Shown: in pieces, positions 16,543-26,396 of the stretch
Layout: the number at the start of each line of letters is the position of its first letter
Position numbering within the stretch: the stretch's first letter is position 1
From: Natronobiforma cellulositropha
Lineage (GTDB): Archaea > Halobacteriota > Halobacteria > Halobacteriales > Natrialbaceae
DNA length: 64,000 nt
NCBI RefSeq assembly: GCF_025629245.1
Contig: NZ_JANZXN010000017.1
Coordinates: forward strand, 1 to 64,000
Direction of reading: 5' to 3'
Position numbers and translations under genes: made by a program
Notes under the pieces: generated by a model
The model's input: only the letters and a program-made list of their open reading frames with translations
What the model was told of the DNA's origin: nothing
Database searches by the model: none

Positions 16543-18081
16543 TCACGCGTCGTCTCGAGCCCAGCCTCGAGCGCAGTCGACGGCGTCGCCCCAGCGCTCG
16601 TAGCGCCGGTCTGCGACCGCCTCGTCCATCGTCGGCTCGAACCGGCGGTCGGCCGTCCAGTTCGCGCGTAGTTCCTCGAGACTCTCCCAGTAGCCGGCGG
16701 CGAGGCCAGCGGCGTAGGCCGCCCCGAGGGCGGTCGTCTCGTCGACGACGGGGCGGACGATCCCACAGCCGAGGGCGTCGGCCTGGAGCTGACACAGGAA
16801 GCTGTTCTTCACCGCACCGCCGTCGACTTTCAGCGCGTCGATCTCGATACCCGAGTCGGCTTCCATCGCCTCGACCACGTCGCGGGTCTGGTAGGCGATC
16901 GACTCGAGCGTCGCGCGCACGAGGTGTTCCTTCCGGGTGCCGCGGGTCATGCCGACGATGGTGCCGCGGGCGCGTCCGTCCCAGTGGGGTGCGCCGAGAC
17001 CGGTGAACGCCGGGACCAGGTAGACGCCGTCGCTCGAGTCGACGCTCCGGGCGAGCGCTTCGGTCGCCGCCGGCTCGTCGATCAGGTCGACGTCGACCAG
17101 CCACTCGATGGCTGCGCCGGTGACGAAGATCGATCCCTCGAGTGCGTACTGGAGCGGCTCGCCCGACCGCTGGAAGGCGACGGTCGTCAGGAGACCGTGT
17201 TCCGAGGTGACCGCCTCCTCGCCGGTGTGCTGGAGGAGGAAGGAGCCGGTGCCGTAGGTGTTTTTGGCCTCACCGGCGTCGAAGCAGGCCTGGCCGAACA
17301 GCGCCGCCTGCTGGTCGCCGAGTGCGCCAGTCACCGGCACCGACGCGCCGAGGAAGCCGTCGGGGTCGGTCGAGCCGTAGGTCTCCTCGTCGCTCGAGGG
17401 GCGGACCTCGGGCATCATCGCGCGCGGAATCGAGAACTCCGCGAGCAGGTCGTCGTCCCACGCGCCGGTGTGGATGTCGAAACACATGGTGCGCGAGGCG
17501 TTGGTCACCTCGGTGACGTGCTCGCCGGTCAGCTTGTAGATGAGCCAGCTATCGATCGTTCCGAAGACGACCTCGCCCGCACGCGCCCGGTCGCGGACGT
17601 CCTGGGGCCGGGCGCGCTCGAGTTTGATCGGGTCGGCGTTCTCGAGCAGCCACTCGACTTTCGTCGCCGAGAAGTAGGCGTCGGGCTCGAGACCGGTTTT
17701 CTCCCGGATCGTCTCGCTCAGGCTGTCGGTCTCGAGCCGTTCGACGCGCTCGGTGGTCCGTCGGTCCTGCCAGACGATGGCGTTGTAGACCGGCTTCCCG
17801 GTGGCGACGTCCCACAGCACGGTCGTCTCGCGCTGGTTGGTGACGCCGAGCGCTTCGAGCTGGCCCGCGTCGATTCCGCCCGCCTCGAGCGCCTCGCTCA
17901 CGACGCGTTTGGTGTTCGCCCAGATCTCGAGGGGGTCGTGTTCGACCCAGCCGGGTTCGGGGTAGTGCTGTTCGTGGGTCTCGTAGGCGCTCGAGACGAC
18001 CGCTCCGGCGCGGTCGAACACCATGAAGCGCGTGCCGGTCGTTCCCTGGTCGATCGCGCCGACGTAGGTCTCTTCGCTCAC
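16543..18081 (-). CDS. glpK: glycerol kinase
   Basis: It phosphorylates glycerol with ATP to sn-glycerol 3-phosphate, the entry step of glycerol use, important for haloarchaea living with glycerol-producing algae. The 512-residue FGGY kinase has the phosphate-1 loop [13 protein letters not shown] (residues 11-23), the substrate segment [11 protein letters not shown], the [11 protein letters not shown] loop and the adenosine motif [13 protein letters not shown]. It is divergent from glpABC with only 68 bases between the two starts, so they share a control region. The C-terminus ends close to the VapC stop (35 bases). Confidence 0.96.
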   Translation of the reverse strand: MSEETYVGAIDQGTTGTRFMVFDRAGAVVSSAYETHEQHYPEPGWVEHDPLEIWANTKRVVSEALEAGGIDAGQLEALGVTNQRETTVLWDVATGKPVYNAIVWQDRRTTERVERLETDSLSETIREKTGLEPDAYFSATKVEWLLENADPIKLERARPQDVRDRARAGEVVFGTIDSWLIYKLTGEHVTEVTNASRTMCFDIHTGAWDDDLLAEFSIPRAMMPEVRPSSDEETYGSTDPDGFLGASVPVTGALGDQQAALFGQACFDAGEAKNTYGTGSFLLQHTGEEAVTSEHGLLTTVAFQRSGEPLQYALEGSIFVTGAAIEWLVDVDLIDEPAATEALARSVDSSDGVYLVPAFTGLGAPHWDGRARGTIVGMTRGTRKEHLVRATLESIAYQTRDVVEAMEADSGIEIDALKVDGGAVKNSFLCQLQADALGCGIVRPVVDETTALGAAYAAGLAAGYWESLEELRANWTADRRFEPTMDEAVADRRYERWGDAVDCARGWARDDA

Positions 18082-18149
18082 GGGTATCGTTCAGCGCTTC
18101 GTTCGCCGACAGGGTAAAGCACGCGGCGGCCGTCGATTTCGACGACCAG

Positions 18150-19913
18150 ATGGAACGATCGACGACCGACGTGCTCGTCCTCGGCGGTGGCTCGACCGGC
18201 TGTGGCATCGCCCGCGACCTCGCCCTGCGCGGACTCGAGGTGACGCTCGTCGAGCGGGGGAACCTGACCCACGGCACGACGGGCCGGATGCACGGCCTGC
18301 TCCACAGCGGCGGCCGGTACGCGGTGTCGGATCGGGCGAGCGCCCGCGAGTGCATCGCAGAGAACCGGATTCTACGCGAGATCGCGGGCCACTGCGTCGA
18401 GCAGACGGGCGGACTGTTCGTCAAGCGGCCCGAAGACCCGGACGACTACTTCGAGCAGAAACTTCGAGGCTGTCGCGACTGTGGTATTCCGGCCGAGGTG
18501 CTTTCAGGAACCGAGGCGCGGGCGCTTGAGCCGTATCTCGCCCCCGACGTCGAGCGCGCGATTCGGGTCCCCGACGGCGCGGTCGACCCCTTCCGCCTCT
18601 GCGTCGCGAACGCGATGGACGCCGAAGCCCACGGTGCACGGATCGAGACCCACGCCGAGGTTGTCGACCTCCTGCGGGAGGGTGAGGAGGTCACCGGTGT
18701 GCGCGTCCGCCACGACTCCGGGCCTGGCAAACGGACCCACCTGCGGCCGGGGACGACCGAGGAGATCACCGCCGACTACGTCGTCAACGCCACCGGCGCG
18801 TGGGCCGGGAACGTCGCCGCCCTCGCGGACCTCGAGGTCGCGGTCCGTCCCTCGAAGGGCGTGATGACGATCATGAACGTCCGGCAGGTCGACACCGTGA
18901 TCAACCGCTGTCGGCCCAAGGGTGACGCAGACATCATCGTCCCCCACGAGACGACGGCGATTCTGGGGACGACCGACGAGGAGGTCTCCGACCCCGACGA
19001 CTACCCCGAGGAGCGCTGGGAGGTCGACCTGGTGATCGACCAGCTGGCCGAACTCGTGCCCATCCTCCGCGAGGCGCGGACCATCCGCTCGTTCTGGGGA
19101 GTGCGCCCGCTGTACGAACCGCCCGGCACCGCCACCGTCGACCCAACGGACATCACCCGCGACTTCTTCCTGCTCGACCACGCCGAGCGCGACGGCGTCA
19201 CGGGTATCGCGAGCATCGTCGGCGGGAAGTTCACCACCTACCGGGCGATGGCCGAGGAGATCGCCGACCACGTCTGTGCGGCCCTCGGCGTCAGTGCCCG
19301 GTGTGAGACGGCCGAACGGCCCTTGCCGGGCAGTGAGAACCTCGAGTCCGTTCTCGAGCGCATGGACGCGTTCGGTCTCCGCTCGCCCATCGCCCGCCGG
19401 AGCGCGGACCGACTCGGAAGCCGCGCACCCGATGTCCTCGAGTGCGACGGCCCGAATCCGGTGCTCTGTGACTGTGAGGGCGTCACCCGTGCGGAGGTTC
19501 GCGACGCCATCGCGGCGTCGGGGACGGACCTGAACGCGGTGCGCATCCGGACGCGCGCCTCGATGGGCAACTGCCAGGGCGGCTTCTGCTGTCGCGAACT
19601 GGCCCAGGAACTGCACCCGGACCACGGCCACGAGGTCACGATGGCGGCGCTCGCCGACCTCTTCACCGAGCGCTGGAAGGGCCAGCGCCACGCGCTCTGG
19701 GGTGAACAGCTCTCACAGGCGATGCTCACCTACGCCCTCCACGCGGCGACGCTCAACCGCGACCGGGCCGACGACGGGCCGCTCGAGTTCGGGACCTTCG
19801 ACGCGGGACCGGACCGCGGGGGCGAGACGGGCGTCCCGGTGGCCGACGGCGGGCCGGAGGGCAGCGGGCCGCACGGCCGCGAGCGGACGCGAGGTGGTCG
19901 CGGTGGCGATTGA
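18150..19913 (+). CDS. glpA: anaerobic-type glycerol-3-phosphate dehydrogenase, subunit A
   Basis: It oxidises glycerol 3-phosphate to dihydroxyacetone phosphate with FAD as part of a membrane-associated GlpABC complex feeding the quinone pool. The 587-residue subunit has the FAD dinucleotide fold [21 protein letters not shown] at the N-terminus (residues 7 onward), the DAO-family core, and a C-terminal BFD-like [2Fe-2S] region with CDC and NCQGGFCCR (around residues 440-480). The tail is long and acidic. The GTG of glpB lies inside its last codons (11-base overlap), indicating translational coupling. Confidence 0.95.
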   Translation: MERSTTDVLVLGGGSTGCGIARDLALRGLEVTLVERGNLTHGTTGRMHGLLHSGGRYAVSDRASARECIAENRILREIAGHCVEQTGGLFVKRPEDPDDYFEQKLRGCRDCGIPAEVLSGTEARALEPYLAPDVERAIRVPDGAVDPFRLCVANAMDAEAHGARIETHAEVVDLLREGEEVTGVRVRHDSGPGKRTHLRPGTTEEITADYVVNATGAWAGNVAALADLEVAVRPSKGVMTIMNVRQVDTVINRCRPKGDADIIVPHETTAILGTTDEEVSDPDDYPEERWEVDLVIDQLAELVPILREARTIRSFWGVRPLYEPPGTATVDPTDITRDFFLLDHAERDGVTGIASIVGGKFTTYRAMAEEIADHVCAALGVSARCETAERPLPGSENLESVLERMDAFGLRSPIARRSADRLGSRAPDVLECDGPNPVLCDCEGVTRAEVRDAIAASGTDLNAVRIRTRASMGNCQGGFCCRELAQELHPDHGHEVTMAALADLFTERWKGQRHALWGEQLSQAMLTYALHAATLNRDRADDGPLEFGTFDAGPDRGGETGVPVADGGPEGSGPHGRERTRGGRGGD

Positions 19914-21192
19914 GGACGACGTGCTGGTAGTCGGCGGCGGTCTCGCCGGGCTGACGGCGGCGCTGGCTGCGGCCGACACCGGCGCTCGCGTCCGCCTCAT
20001 CTCGCACAAGCGGAGCACGCTCCGCCACGCGAGCGGGCTGATCGACGTCCTTGGCTACGGGCCGGACGGGCGGGGACCGCTCGTCGATCCCTTCGAGGCG
20101 CTCGAGTCGCTGCCCGAGACGCATCCGTACGCACGCGTCGGGTCCGAGATCGTCCGCGAGGCGCTCCACTTTTTCGACGCGGTCGTCGGCGACGCCTACG
20201 GTGGCTGTCACACGACGGCGAACGCGCTCGTGCCGACGGCCGACGGGACGGTGAAACCGACCGCGCGCTACCCGGCGAGTGTGGCGGCGGGACTCGCGAG
20301 CGACGCGCGGGCGACGCTGCTCGTCGGCTTCGAGACGGTCACTGATCTGAATGCGCCGCTGGTCGCCGCCGGACTCGAGGCGAGCGGCGTTCCGTTCCCC
20401 GTCCGCGGTGAGACGGTTCCGTTCCCGGGCGGTCTCCGGGACGACGCCACGCGGACCCGCTACGCGCGTGCGCTGGACCAGGACGAACGCGTCGAAGCTG
20501 GCAGCGTCCGCGTCCGGACCGCACTCGCCGAGGCGATCCGTTCGCTGCTGCGCCCCGCAGACCGCCGTCTCGGCCTGCCCGCGCTCCTCGGTCTCGAGAA
20601 CGCCGCCGTCGTCCGCCGTGACCTCGAAGAGCGCCTCGGCGTCGCCGTGTTCGAACTGCCGACCGGCCCGCCGAGCCTGCCGGGTGAGCGCCTCGAGCGC
20701 CTGCTGTTCGACGCGCTCGAGGCGGCGGGTGTCAGGGTGACGACGGGCGTGCCGGTCGTCGATTTCGAGACCGAGTCGGACGACCCGACTCGGATCGCGC
20801 GCGTCTTCGTCGACAGAAACGGCGCGCGGGTGCCCCACCGGGCGTACGAGTACGTCCTCGCGACGGGCGGTCTCGTCGGCAAGGGGATCCGCTCCTCCCG
20901 AGCGGGTGTCCGTGAACCCGTCTTCGGCTGTCCCGTCGCTCACCCCGACGAGCGAATCGAGTGGTCCGCCGCCGCGCCGTTCGGCGAGCACGCCTTCGCC
21001 AGGTTCGGTCTCGAGACCGATGGGTGGCTGCGGCCGCTCGAGACCGACGGCTCGCCGGTGTTCGCGAACTTGCGCGCGGCGGGGGCGGTCCTCGGCGGCT
21101 ACGACTTCCCCGCCGAGTGTTCCGGGAGCGGCGTCTCGCTCGCGACAGGCTACGCCGCGGGTCGGGAGGCGGGCCTGGAGGTGAGCGCGTAG
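19903..21192 (+). CDS. glpB: glycerol-3-phosphate dehydrogenase, subunit B
   Basis: This is the flavoprotein partner that links GlpA to the iron-sulfur subunit. The 429-residue protein starts with the nucleotide-binding motif [22 protein letters not shown] second conserved region is [14 protein letters not shown], and the C-terminal FAD segment is [17 protein letters not shown]. The GTG at 19903 is preferred because it places the Rossmann motif at residues 6-26, the normal distance; an earlier GTG at 19894 is possible. It overlaps glpA by 11 bases, and glpC begins on the base after its stop. Confidence 0.92.
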   Translation: MAIEDDVLVVGGGLAGLTAALAAADTGARVRLISHKRSTLRHASGLIDVLGYGPDGRGPLVDPFEALESLPETHPYARVGSEIVREALHFFDAVVGDAYGGCHTTANALVPTADGTVKPTARYPASVAAGLASDARATLLVGFETVTDLNAPLVAAGLEASGVPFPVRGETVPFPGGLRDDATRTRYARALDQDERVEAGSVRVRTALAEAIRSLLRPADRRLGLPALLGLENAAVVRRDLEERLGVAVFELPTGPPSLPGERLERLLFDALEAAGVRVTTGVPVVDFETESDDPTRIARVFVDRNGARVPHRAYEYVLATGGLVGKGIRSSRAGVREPVFGCPVAHPDERIEWSAAAPFGEHAFARFGLETDGWLRPLETDGSPVFANLRAAGAVLGGYDFPAECSGSGVSLATGYAAGREAGLEVSA

Positions 21193-22509
21193 ATGAGCGA
21201 CGCTGATCGGTTCTCCGAGACGGACCGCTCGAGCGACGCCTCCGACCCGGTTTCGGTGTTTCCCGACGCCGAGTCGATGGACCTCCGTCCGGGTGCCGAC
21301 GACTGTTACAAGTGTTCGACCTGCGACAGCGTCTGTCCCGTCGCGGCCGTCGACGACGACTTTCCGGGACCGAAGTTCCAGGGACCGGAGCAGTGGCGAC
21401 TCGAGCGCCACGACGACCGCGAGATCGATCCCTCCGTCTCCGCGTGTTCGAACTGTATGCGCTGTGACGACGCCTGCCCCTCGGAGGTTCCGCTCTCGCA
21501 GATGCACAACACGGCGCGGGCGGCCTACGTCGAGGGGAACGTCCCGCGGCTCTCGCGGACCTACCTGCGCAACCGGCTGCTCTCGAACTACGGCCGACTG
21601 GCGTGGCTCGGGAGCAAACTCCCCCGACTCACCAATTTCGTGATGGGGCTGTCGGTCACTGGCTGGATCAACGAGCACGTACTCGGGATCACGAGCGAGC
21701 GCGAGTTTCCGACGTTCGCGACCGAGACGTTCCGCGCGTGGTGGCGTCGCCGCGGCGGCGCGCAGGTCGAGAACGCGAACAAGCGCGTCGCCTACTTCCA
21801 CGGCGACTACGCCAACTACAACACGCCGGCGGTGGCGAAGGCGCTGGTGCGCGTCTACGAACACTTCGGCTACGAGGTGGTCGTCCCGCCCCAGCGCTGT
21901 TCGGGGACGCCGATGTTCGCCAACGGCATGCTCGGAGACGCCCGGCGTGCGGCGCGGTTCAACGTCGAGACGCTCGCCGACCTCGTCGCCGACGGCTGTG
22001 CGGTGATCTGTTCGTGTACCTCCTGTTCGATGGCGCTGCGCCAGGAGTACCCCGAACTCTTCGACTTCGAGCGAACCGAACTCGTCGCGGCGAACACCTA
22101 CGACGCCCTCGAGTACCTGCGGATCAACGAGGACCTCGAGTCCGCACTCGAGGGGACGGAAACTGACGCCTTCGCCGGACTCGCCTACCACGCGCCGTGT
22201 CACGCGCGCAACCAGGGACTCGACGGGCAGGCGCTCGAGGTCCTCGAGTCGGTCGAGGGCGTCGACGCCGAGGACGTCGGCGACTCCTGTTCGGGCATCT
22301 CGGGGACCTACGGCTGGAAGCGCGAGCGCTACGAGACCTCGATGGCTATCGGCGAGGAGATGTTCCGCCACATGGCGCGCGCGGACGCCGACGCCGGTCT
22401 CACGGAGTGTCCGACCTGCGCGATGCAGATGCACCACGGCACCGGCTACGAGATTCACCACCCGCTCGAGGTGCTCGAGGCGGCGCTCTCGACACCGGAC
22501 GGCCGGTGA
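21193..22509 (+). CDS. glpC: glycerol-3-phosphate dehydrogenase, subunit C (iron-sulfur)
   Basis: It passes electrons from GlpAB to the membrane quinone pool. The 438-residue protein has two [4Fe-4S] ferredoxin motifs, C38, C41, C44, C48 and C85, C88, C91, C95. Two CCG domains follow, seen in the CTSCSMALRQEYP segment, in APCHARNQG with the distal SCSGISGTYGWK, and in ECPTCAMQMHHG. The start at 21193 follows the glpB TAG without a gap. It ends the operon and is followed by a hairpin and T-tract. Confidence 0.95.
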   Translation: MSDADRFSETDRSSDASDPVSVFPDAESMDLRPGADDCYKCSTCDSVCPVAAVDDDFPGPKFQGPEQWRLERHDDREIDPSVSACSNCMRCDDACPSEVPLSQMHNTARAAYVEGNVPRLSRTYLRNRLLSNYGRLAWLGSKLPRLTNFVMGLSVTGWINEHVLGITSEREFPTFATETFRAWWRRRGGAQVENANKRVAYFHGDYANYNTPAVAKALVRVYEHFGYEVVVPPQRCSGTPMFANGMLGDARRAARFNVETLADLVADGCAVICSCTSCSMALRQEYPELFDFERTELVAANTYDALEYLRINEDLESALEGTETDAFAGLAYHAPCHARNQGLDGQALEVLESVEGVDAEDVGDSCSGISGTYGWKRERYETSMAIGEEMFRHMARADADAGLTECPTCAMQMHHGTGYEIHHPLEVLEAALSTPDGR

Positions 22510-22578
22510 TAGGCCGGCCGCTACAGTACCCACCCGGTGAGATAATAACTAACTGTCATTTCCTCCGGTTACTTTTTT
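22500..22578 (+). terminator. glpABC 3' hairpin and T-tract
   Basis: CGGCCGG at 22500-22506 pairs perfectly with CCGGCCG at 22514-22520, forming a GC-rich stem over the glpC stop codon. Six consecutive T bases follow at 22573-22578. Archaeal termination depends mainly on T-tracts, so the T6 run is the more likely terminator and the stem may protect the mRNA end. The remaining gap to 22740 holds the control region of the next gene. Confidence 0.45.
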
Positions 22579-22660
22579 CCGAGTTTGCATCTGTGATTCG
22601 ACAGCTGTGCGTCTCGAAACGGCCGCCTCGCTCGCCGGCCACCACCACTACAGCCGGCGT

Positions 22661-22698
22661 ATAACTGAGGGTTATGGCCGGATAGTTTTTAGTAACCC
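22661..22698 (+). promoter_or_regulatory. nested inverted repeats around the CHAT-gene TATA element
   Basis: ATAAC (22661-22665) and GTTAT (22671-22675) form one inverted repeat. GGGTTA (22669-22674) and TAACCC (22693-22698) form a second that overlaps the first. A TATA-like AGTTTTTAG (about 22684-22692) sits between the GGGTTA and TAACCC arms. A repressor bound here would cover the promoter. The CHAT-gene ATG is at 22740, so this transcript would carry a short 5' leader of about 20-25 bases. The regulator is unknown. Confidence 0.45.
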
Positions 22699-22739
22699 GG
22701 TAGAATGGAAGTGATAGTGAGGACGAGGTTCAGGATTGC

Positions 22740-24851
22740 ATGGTGATCGAATTCGACGGCACGAGAAAGCCAACGGGGCTCGAGGTGTACGATCCGATTG
22801 AGCAGCGGCGGTTACACGTTCGCACCCCGACTGCGGTTTCGCCGACGCCAGCCGACGGGAGGCAGTTCTGCCACCCGGTCGATACGGCGTGTTCGATCGA
22901 GACGGACTCGATCGTCTTCGACCAGTTGTACGGGGTGCACATCCACGACGAGGACGGACAGTCGTTGTGTAGTCTCAGCGCGAACGACTCGGCCAGGTTC
23001 GAGGAGGACGCCCGGTTTCTCGGGTTGAGCGGCCCGATCAGAGTCTACACGCGACTCGAGACGACCGGGCTCGTCGAGACGGGCATCGGCTCGATTCACG
23101 TCACGTTCGACGAGCCGACGACCGTGACGATCGGTGCGCGCTCGCTGCACGAACAGCCAGCCGAGACGATCACGACGACGGACGAGCCGGCGGCGACGAT
23201 GCAGGCGGTCTCGGCGCTCTCGTCGGCGCTGAAGACGACTTCCCCGGAACGGGCCTGGCCGACGCTTCGCGGCCACCCGCCGCTGATCGAACGCGGTGAT
23301 CGTCTCGAGATTCCCTCGACGCTCGAACAGCCAACGACGAACGTTACGATCGAGGTTCCGGCGACCTATCAGGACATCTACGCCGTCTCACCGCTGGCGT
23401 TCTTCCTCGGTGCAGAGATCCGCGAGAGTGAGTATCCGGCGATCGTCACCGACGTCGCGACGTACGACCTCGCGCTGGGTATGCGACTCGAGGACGACGT
23501 CGCCCGGACGCTCAAACACATCTTCTTACTCGAGTGTCTCGTCCGAACCGAGGGTCTCTATCGCGACGATCTCAGAGAGCGCCACCTGCTCGAAGACGAA
23601 CTGCCCTTCGACTTCTTCGATACCTACCACGCCTCGCTCACCGACCGTCTCGAGGCGTACCTCTCGGTACCGTTCGACCTCGTCGAAGCGCACATTCCGC
23701 GCTGGCCGCTGACCGCGCACGTTCCCTCGACGCCCGAGGGCGTCGAGTTGCTCCCGTTCGTGGTGAACGAACTCGGCATCGTCCGTGAACCTCGCGGGAC
23801 GCGCATCGACGCGCTCAGTGAGATGCCGTCCCCCGAGGTCGCCGACGCGGGATTCGTCCGCTCTGCAGCGCCGCTCTCCCGGTCGGCTGACCTCCAGCGG
23901 GCACCCGTGTTCGGTCCCGACGACGGTGCCCCAACGGATCTCGTCGTCCCCGCCGTCACCGACGAGTCGATCGAACACGCCTGGTTCGGCAGCCAGGTGC
24001 CGCGGGGTGCCTCGAAAGCGACGATCGAAGCCTACCAGAACCAACTCGATCGCCAGCAGCGGACCCAGTCGATCGAGATCTTGCTGGTCTGTAACGACGC
24101 GCGGATGCTCGACGAACACGACGTCCTCGACGACGCCTACGGCACGCGGGATACGTTACCGTTCGACATTCACTCCGAGTTCGGCGTGTCGACGGACGAC
24201 CTCGCCTCGTTGCTGACCGACGGCGGCTACGACTTCCTCCACTACATCGGCCACGCGACGCCGGAGGGAATCCAGTGTCCCGACGGCAACCTCGACGTTC
24301 GGACCCTCCCGTCTGTCGACCTCGGCGTCTTCTTCCTCAACGCGTGTCAGTCCTACGAACAGGGTCTCGCACTGGCAGAACGCGGTGCTTTCGGCGGCGT
24401 CGCGACCCTCGGCGACATCGTCAACGAACACGCCGTCGAGACCGGCGAGACGATGGCGCGACTGCTCAACCTCGGCTTCCCACTGCGTGCGGCCCTCGAG
24501 ATGGCCAAAGAGACGACGACCATCGGTGACCAGTACCTCATCGTCGGTGACGGCTCGGCCGACATCGCCCAGACCGACGGCGGCGTCCCCTCGATCATCG
24601 AGGTCTCGGATACCCCCTCCGGCTACGACTTCGTGTTGCGGTCGTACTCGACGAAGGAGTTCCGTGTCGGTGCTGCGAGTGAGGTCAACCTCGAGCCAGC
24701 GACGCAGAAGTACCTCTCTCCGGGGCGCGTCGACGTGACGGACGTCCAGACGGGCGAGGCACACTCGTATCTGACGTGGACGAACGGTCCCGTCCTCAAA
24801 CACGAGTCGCTGGTGTGGAACGATGGCCTTCGCTCGCTCGATATCTGTTGA
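22740..24851 (+). CDS. CHAT-domain cysteine protease-like protein
   Basis: The 703-residue protein ends in a caspase-like CHAT domain (about residues 450-620). Its expected dyad is present: H505 in LHYIGHATPEG and C536 in FFLNACQSYEQG. The segment GVATLGDIVN and the following helix TMARLLNLGFPLRAALEMAKE complete the caspase-type fold. The N-terminal 440 residues have no motif I recognise; they contain no membrane helix or TPR pattern and may be a sensor or substrate-binding region. CHAT proteases act in immune and death pathways, such as gasdermin cleavage or Craspase; no such partner is seen here. The nearest gene is the convergent 45-residue peptide at 25053. Nested inverted repeats cover the promoter. 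Protease activity is inferred from the dyad. Confidence 0.9.
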   Translation: MVIEFDGTRKPTGLEVYDPIEQRRLHVRTPTAVSPTPADGRQFCHPVDTACSIETDSIVFDQLYGVHIHDEDGQSLCSLSANDSARFEEDARFLGLSGPIRVYTRLETTGLVETGIGSIHVTFDEPTTVTIGARSLHEQPAETITTTDEPAATMQAVSALSSALKTTSPERAWPTLRGHPPLIERGDRLEIPSTLEQPTTNVTIEVPATYQDIYAVSPLAFFLGAEIRESEYPAIVTDVATYDLALGMRLEDDVARTLKHIFLLECLVRTEGLYRDDLRERHLLEDELPFDFFDTYHASLTDRLEAYLSVPFDLVEAHIPRWPLTAHVPSTPEGVELLPFVVNELGIVREPRGTRIDALSEMPSPEVADAGFVRSAAPLSRSADLQRAPVFGPDDGAPTDLVVPAVTDESIEHAWFGSQVPRGASKATIEAYQNQLDRQQRTQSIEILLVCNDARMLDEHDVLDDAYGTRDTLPFDIHSEFGVSTDDLASLLTDGGYDFLHYIGHATPEGIQCPDGNLDVRTLPSVDLGVFFLNACQSYEQGLALAERGAFGGVATLGDIVNEHAVETGETMARLLNLGFPLRAALEMAKETTTIGDQYLIVGDGSADIAQTDGGVPSIIEVSDTPSGYDFVLRSYSTKEFRVGAASEVNLEPATQKYLSPGRVDVTDVQTGEAHSYLTWTNGPVLKHESLVWNDGLRSLDIC

Positions 24852-24883
24852 TCCGGTCGGTTTCTCGGACCCGGCTTCGTCTC

Positions 24884-24962
24884 TAGTAGCCACTGCAAGT
24901 CTGTGCACACCTGGTCGCCAGACGGATCGGCGATCAGTGTGTAAATCGTTGCAGTTGTTACT
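24884..24962. repeat. palindromic intergenic repeat, copy 1
   Basis: A 79-base element nearly identical (five mismatches) to 41349-41427. The inner part folds as TCGCC/GGCGA with flanking CACAC/GTGTG pairing, and the outer part pairs CACTGCAA (24890-24897) with TTGCAGT. It could thus form one long imperfect hairpin. This copy lacks the CTATAG outer arms of copy 2. It begins 32 bases after the CHAT-gene stop, between that gene and the convergent micro-peptide gene. The design is MITE- or REP-like, with no coding capacity. Confidence 0.8.
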
Positions 24963-25052
24963 CGCGCTCGGTGGTGGTTTCGACGTAGAGTGAATCGCTG
25001 TAGAATGCAGCCCGCGTTCGGTAGCCGTCTCTCGTGTGATGATCGCCTTCGT

Positions 25053-25190
25053 TTAGGGCCCAACGAACGTGCACTGACACCCTGCGCTCGCCGCGCCGGC
25101 CTGGCTGAGCAGCAGCATGATCGCGAACAGTGCGCCGATCATTCGTGGGTGCGATGCGAGTCGGGTGGTCAGCTTGTCATTGTCTGCCAT
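25053..25190 (-). CDS. 45-residue membrane or exported micro-peptide
   Basis: A short ORF runs from ATG 25190 to TAA 25053. The product has a charged start (MADNDKLTTRLASHPRM), a hydrophobic stretch (IGALFAIMLLLSQAGAASA, about residues 18-36) and a tail GCQCTFVGP with two cysteines. The hydrophobic part ends in AASA, a possible signal-peptidase site, and SAGC is a weak lipobox; either cut would release an eight- or nine-residue peptide. I believe very similar short proteins recur in haloarchaeal genomes as an uncharacterised DUF family, but I could not check this. An AT-rich promoter region lies upstream. It is convergent with the CHAT protease gene, 201 bases away, with a palindromic repeat between. 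Confidence 0.75.
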   Translation of the reverse strand: MADNDKLTTRLASHPRMIGALFAIMLLLSQAGAASAGCQCTFVGP

Positions 25191-25205
25191 TGCATTCTAA
25201 CGATT

Positions 25206-25240
25206 ATTGCCAATGGTAATCAATCTATCTAAAAAATTCT
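25206..25240 (-). promoter_or_regulatory. AT-rich promoter and palindrome upstream of the micro-peptide gene
   Basis: ATTGCCAATGGTAAT at 25206-25220 is an imperfect palindrome (ATTnCCA/TGGnAAT) 16 bases before the micro-peptide ATG. An A6 run at 25231-25236 reads as a TATA-like TTTTTTAG on the minus strand. The whole 25191-25290 stretch is far more AT-rich than the rest of the window. The remaining gap to 25366 holds no gene. Confidence 0.4.
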
Positions 25241-25366
25241 GCCAATTAGAAGATGATTATAATTATTAATCGCGGAGAATCCTCTCCGACACGTACTCTG
25301 GGCGAACTGTCTACACGAAAACAGTGTGTGCTAATAAAATGAACGGCCGTTTCCCCCAGCCGGCTG

Positions 25367-26302
25367 TCAGGCGTACGCCAGGTCGTCCGTGTAGTGGTCG
25401 ACGAGTAACACCGCCGCACAGCCGACTACCGCAGCGAGCGCAGCGACCTCGAGCGAGCCGCCGGCGGTCTGGCCGAGGTTGTCGGGGTCCGTGACCTCCA
25501 TCGCCGGAAACCTGAGCGCACCGACCATCAGGCTCACCAGGAAGGCGAGCGTCGCTTCGCGGTAGCGATCCAGTGCCCGCTCGATCAGGTGGGCCATCGT
25601 GATGAGTCCGATCACCGCGCCGACGCCGAAGATGGCCACCGTCGTCCCCGACTCGAGAACTGGCGTGAGTGACCCGCCGTTGGCGACGGCGAGCAGGCCG
25701 TCGGTGAAGTCGCGAAGCGTCCCCGTGAGGTACTCGTACTGGCCGAGGATCAACAGGAAGAACGCGCCGGAGACGCCCGGGAGCACCATCGCACAGATGG
25801 CGATCGCGCCGGTGACGAAGATCACGAGCGGACCGTGTGGCGCTTCAGAGCCGGTGAGTCCAGTGATGAGAAACGCCAGCGTGACGCCGACGGCCGAGAC
25901 CGCAATCCGCCCCGGCGTCCACGATCCGACCTCACGGTAGAGGACGATCGCCGACGCCGCGATGAGACCGAAGAAGAACGCGTACGTCGGCACGGGATAC
26001 CCCTCCGCGGCGCTCGCCATCACCCGCGAGAGGACGACGACCGCCGTCGCGATACCCAGACCGAGCGAGAGCAAGAAGAAGACGTCCATCCGCTCGAGTT
26101 CCTCCTGGAGCGCCTCGCGTTCGTCCGTCCGGTGTGCTCGTAGCGCTGGCGCCAGCCCTCGCGGATCGAACGCCGTGATCGCCCGGATCAGCCGGTCGTA
26201 GATGCCGAGGATGAGTGCGATTGTCCCGCCCGAGACGCCGGGGACGACGTCCGCCGCCCCCATCAAAAACCCCTTCAGATAGACTCCGAGCGGCCCTCGC
26301 AT
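25367..26302 (-). CDS. DUF368 membrane protein, candidate polyprenyl-phosphate translocase (PopT type)
   Basis: The 311-residue protein has eight or more membrane segments and two copies of the DUF368 signature: GAADVVPGVSGGTIALILG (residues 15-33) and CAMVLPGVSGAFFLLILG in the middle. Bacterial DUF368 proteins (PopT) have been implicated in returning undecaprenyl phosphate across the membrane. In an archaeon the equivalent carrier would be dolichyl phosphate, released on the outer face when AglB transfers glycan. The aglB gene lies 95 bases upstream on the same strand, which makes this role plausible. The substrate is inferred from the family and the neighbour. Confidence 0.88.
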   Translation of the reverse strand: MRGPLGVYLKGFLMGAADVVPGVSGGTIALILGIYDRLIRAITAFDPRGLAPALRAHRTDEREALQEELERMDVFFLLSLGLGIATAVVVLSRVMASAAEGYPVPTYAFFFGLIAASAIVLYREVGSWTPGRIAVSAVGVTLAFLITGLTGSEAPHGPLVIFVTGAIAICAMVLPGVSGAFFLLILGQYEYLTGTLRDFTDGLLAVANGGSLTPVLESGTTVAIFGVGAVIGLITMAHLIERALDRYREATLAFLVSLMVGALRFPAMEVTDPDNLGQTAGGSLEVAALAAVVGCAAVLLVDHYTDDLAYA

Positions 26303-26396
26303 GTACGCGAGTGTAATCTACCTGCCGCCAAAAGCGTTCTCACCTGCCTCGATTCGTGCGTGCCGTCCCCGAGTGAGACGAAGCCCGCTCGTCCAC

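Noticed and set aside
19753-22533. 926-codon minus-strand frame
   Set aside because: Antisense shadow of glpB and glpC, low-complexity Arg/Val/Asp composition, no motif.
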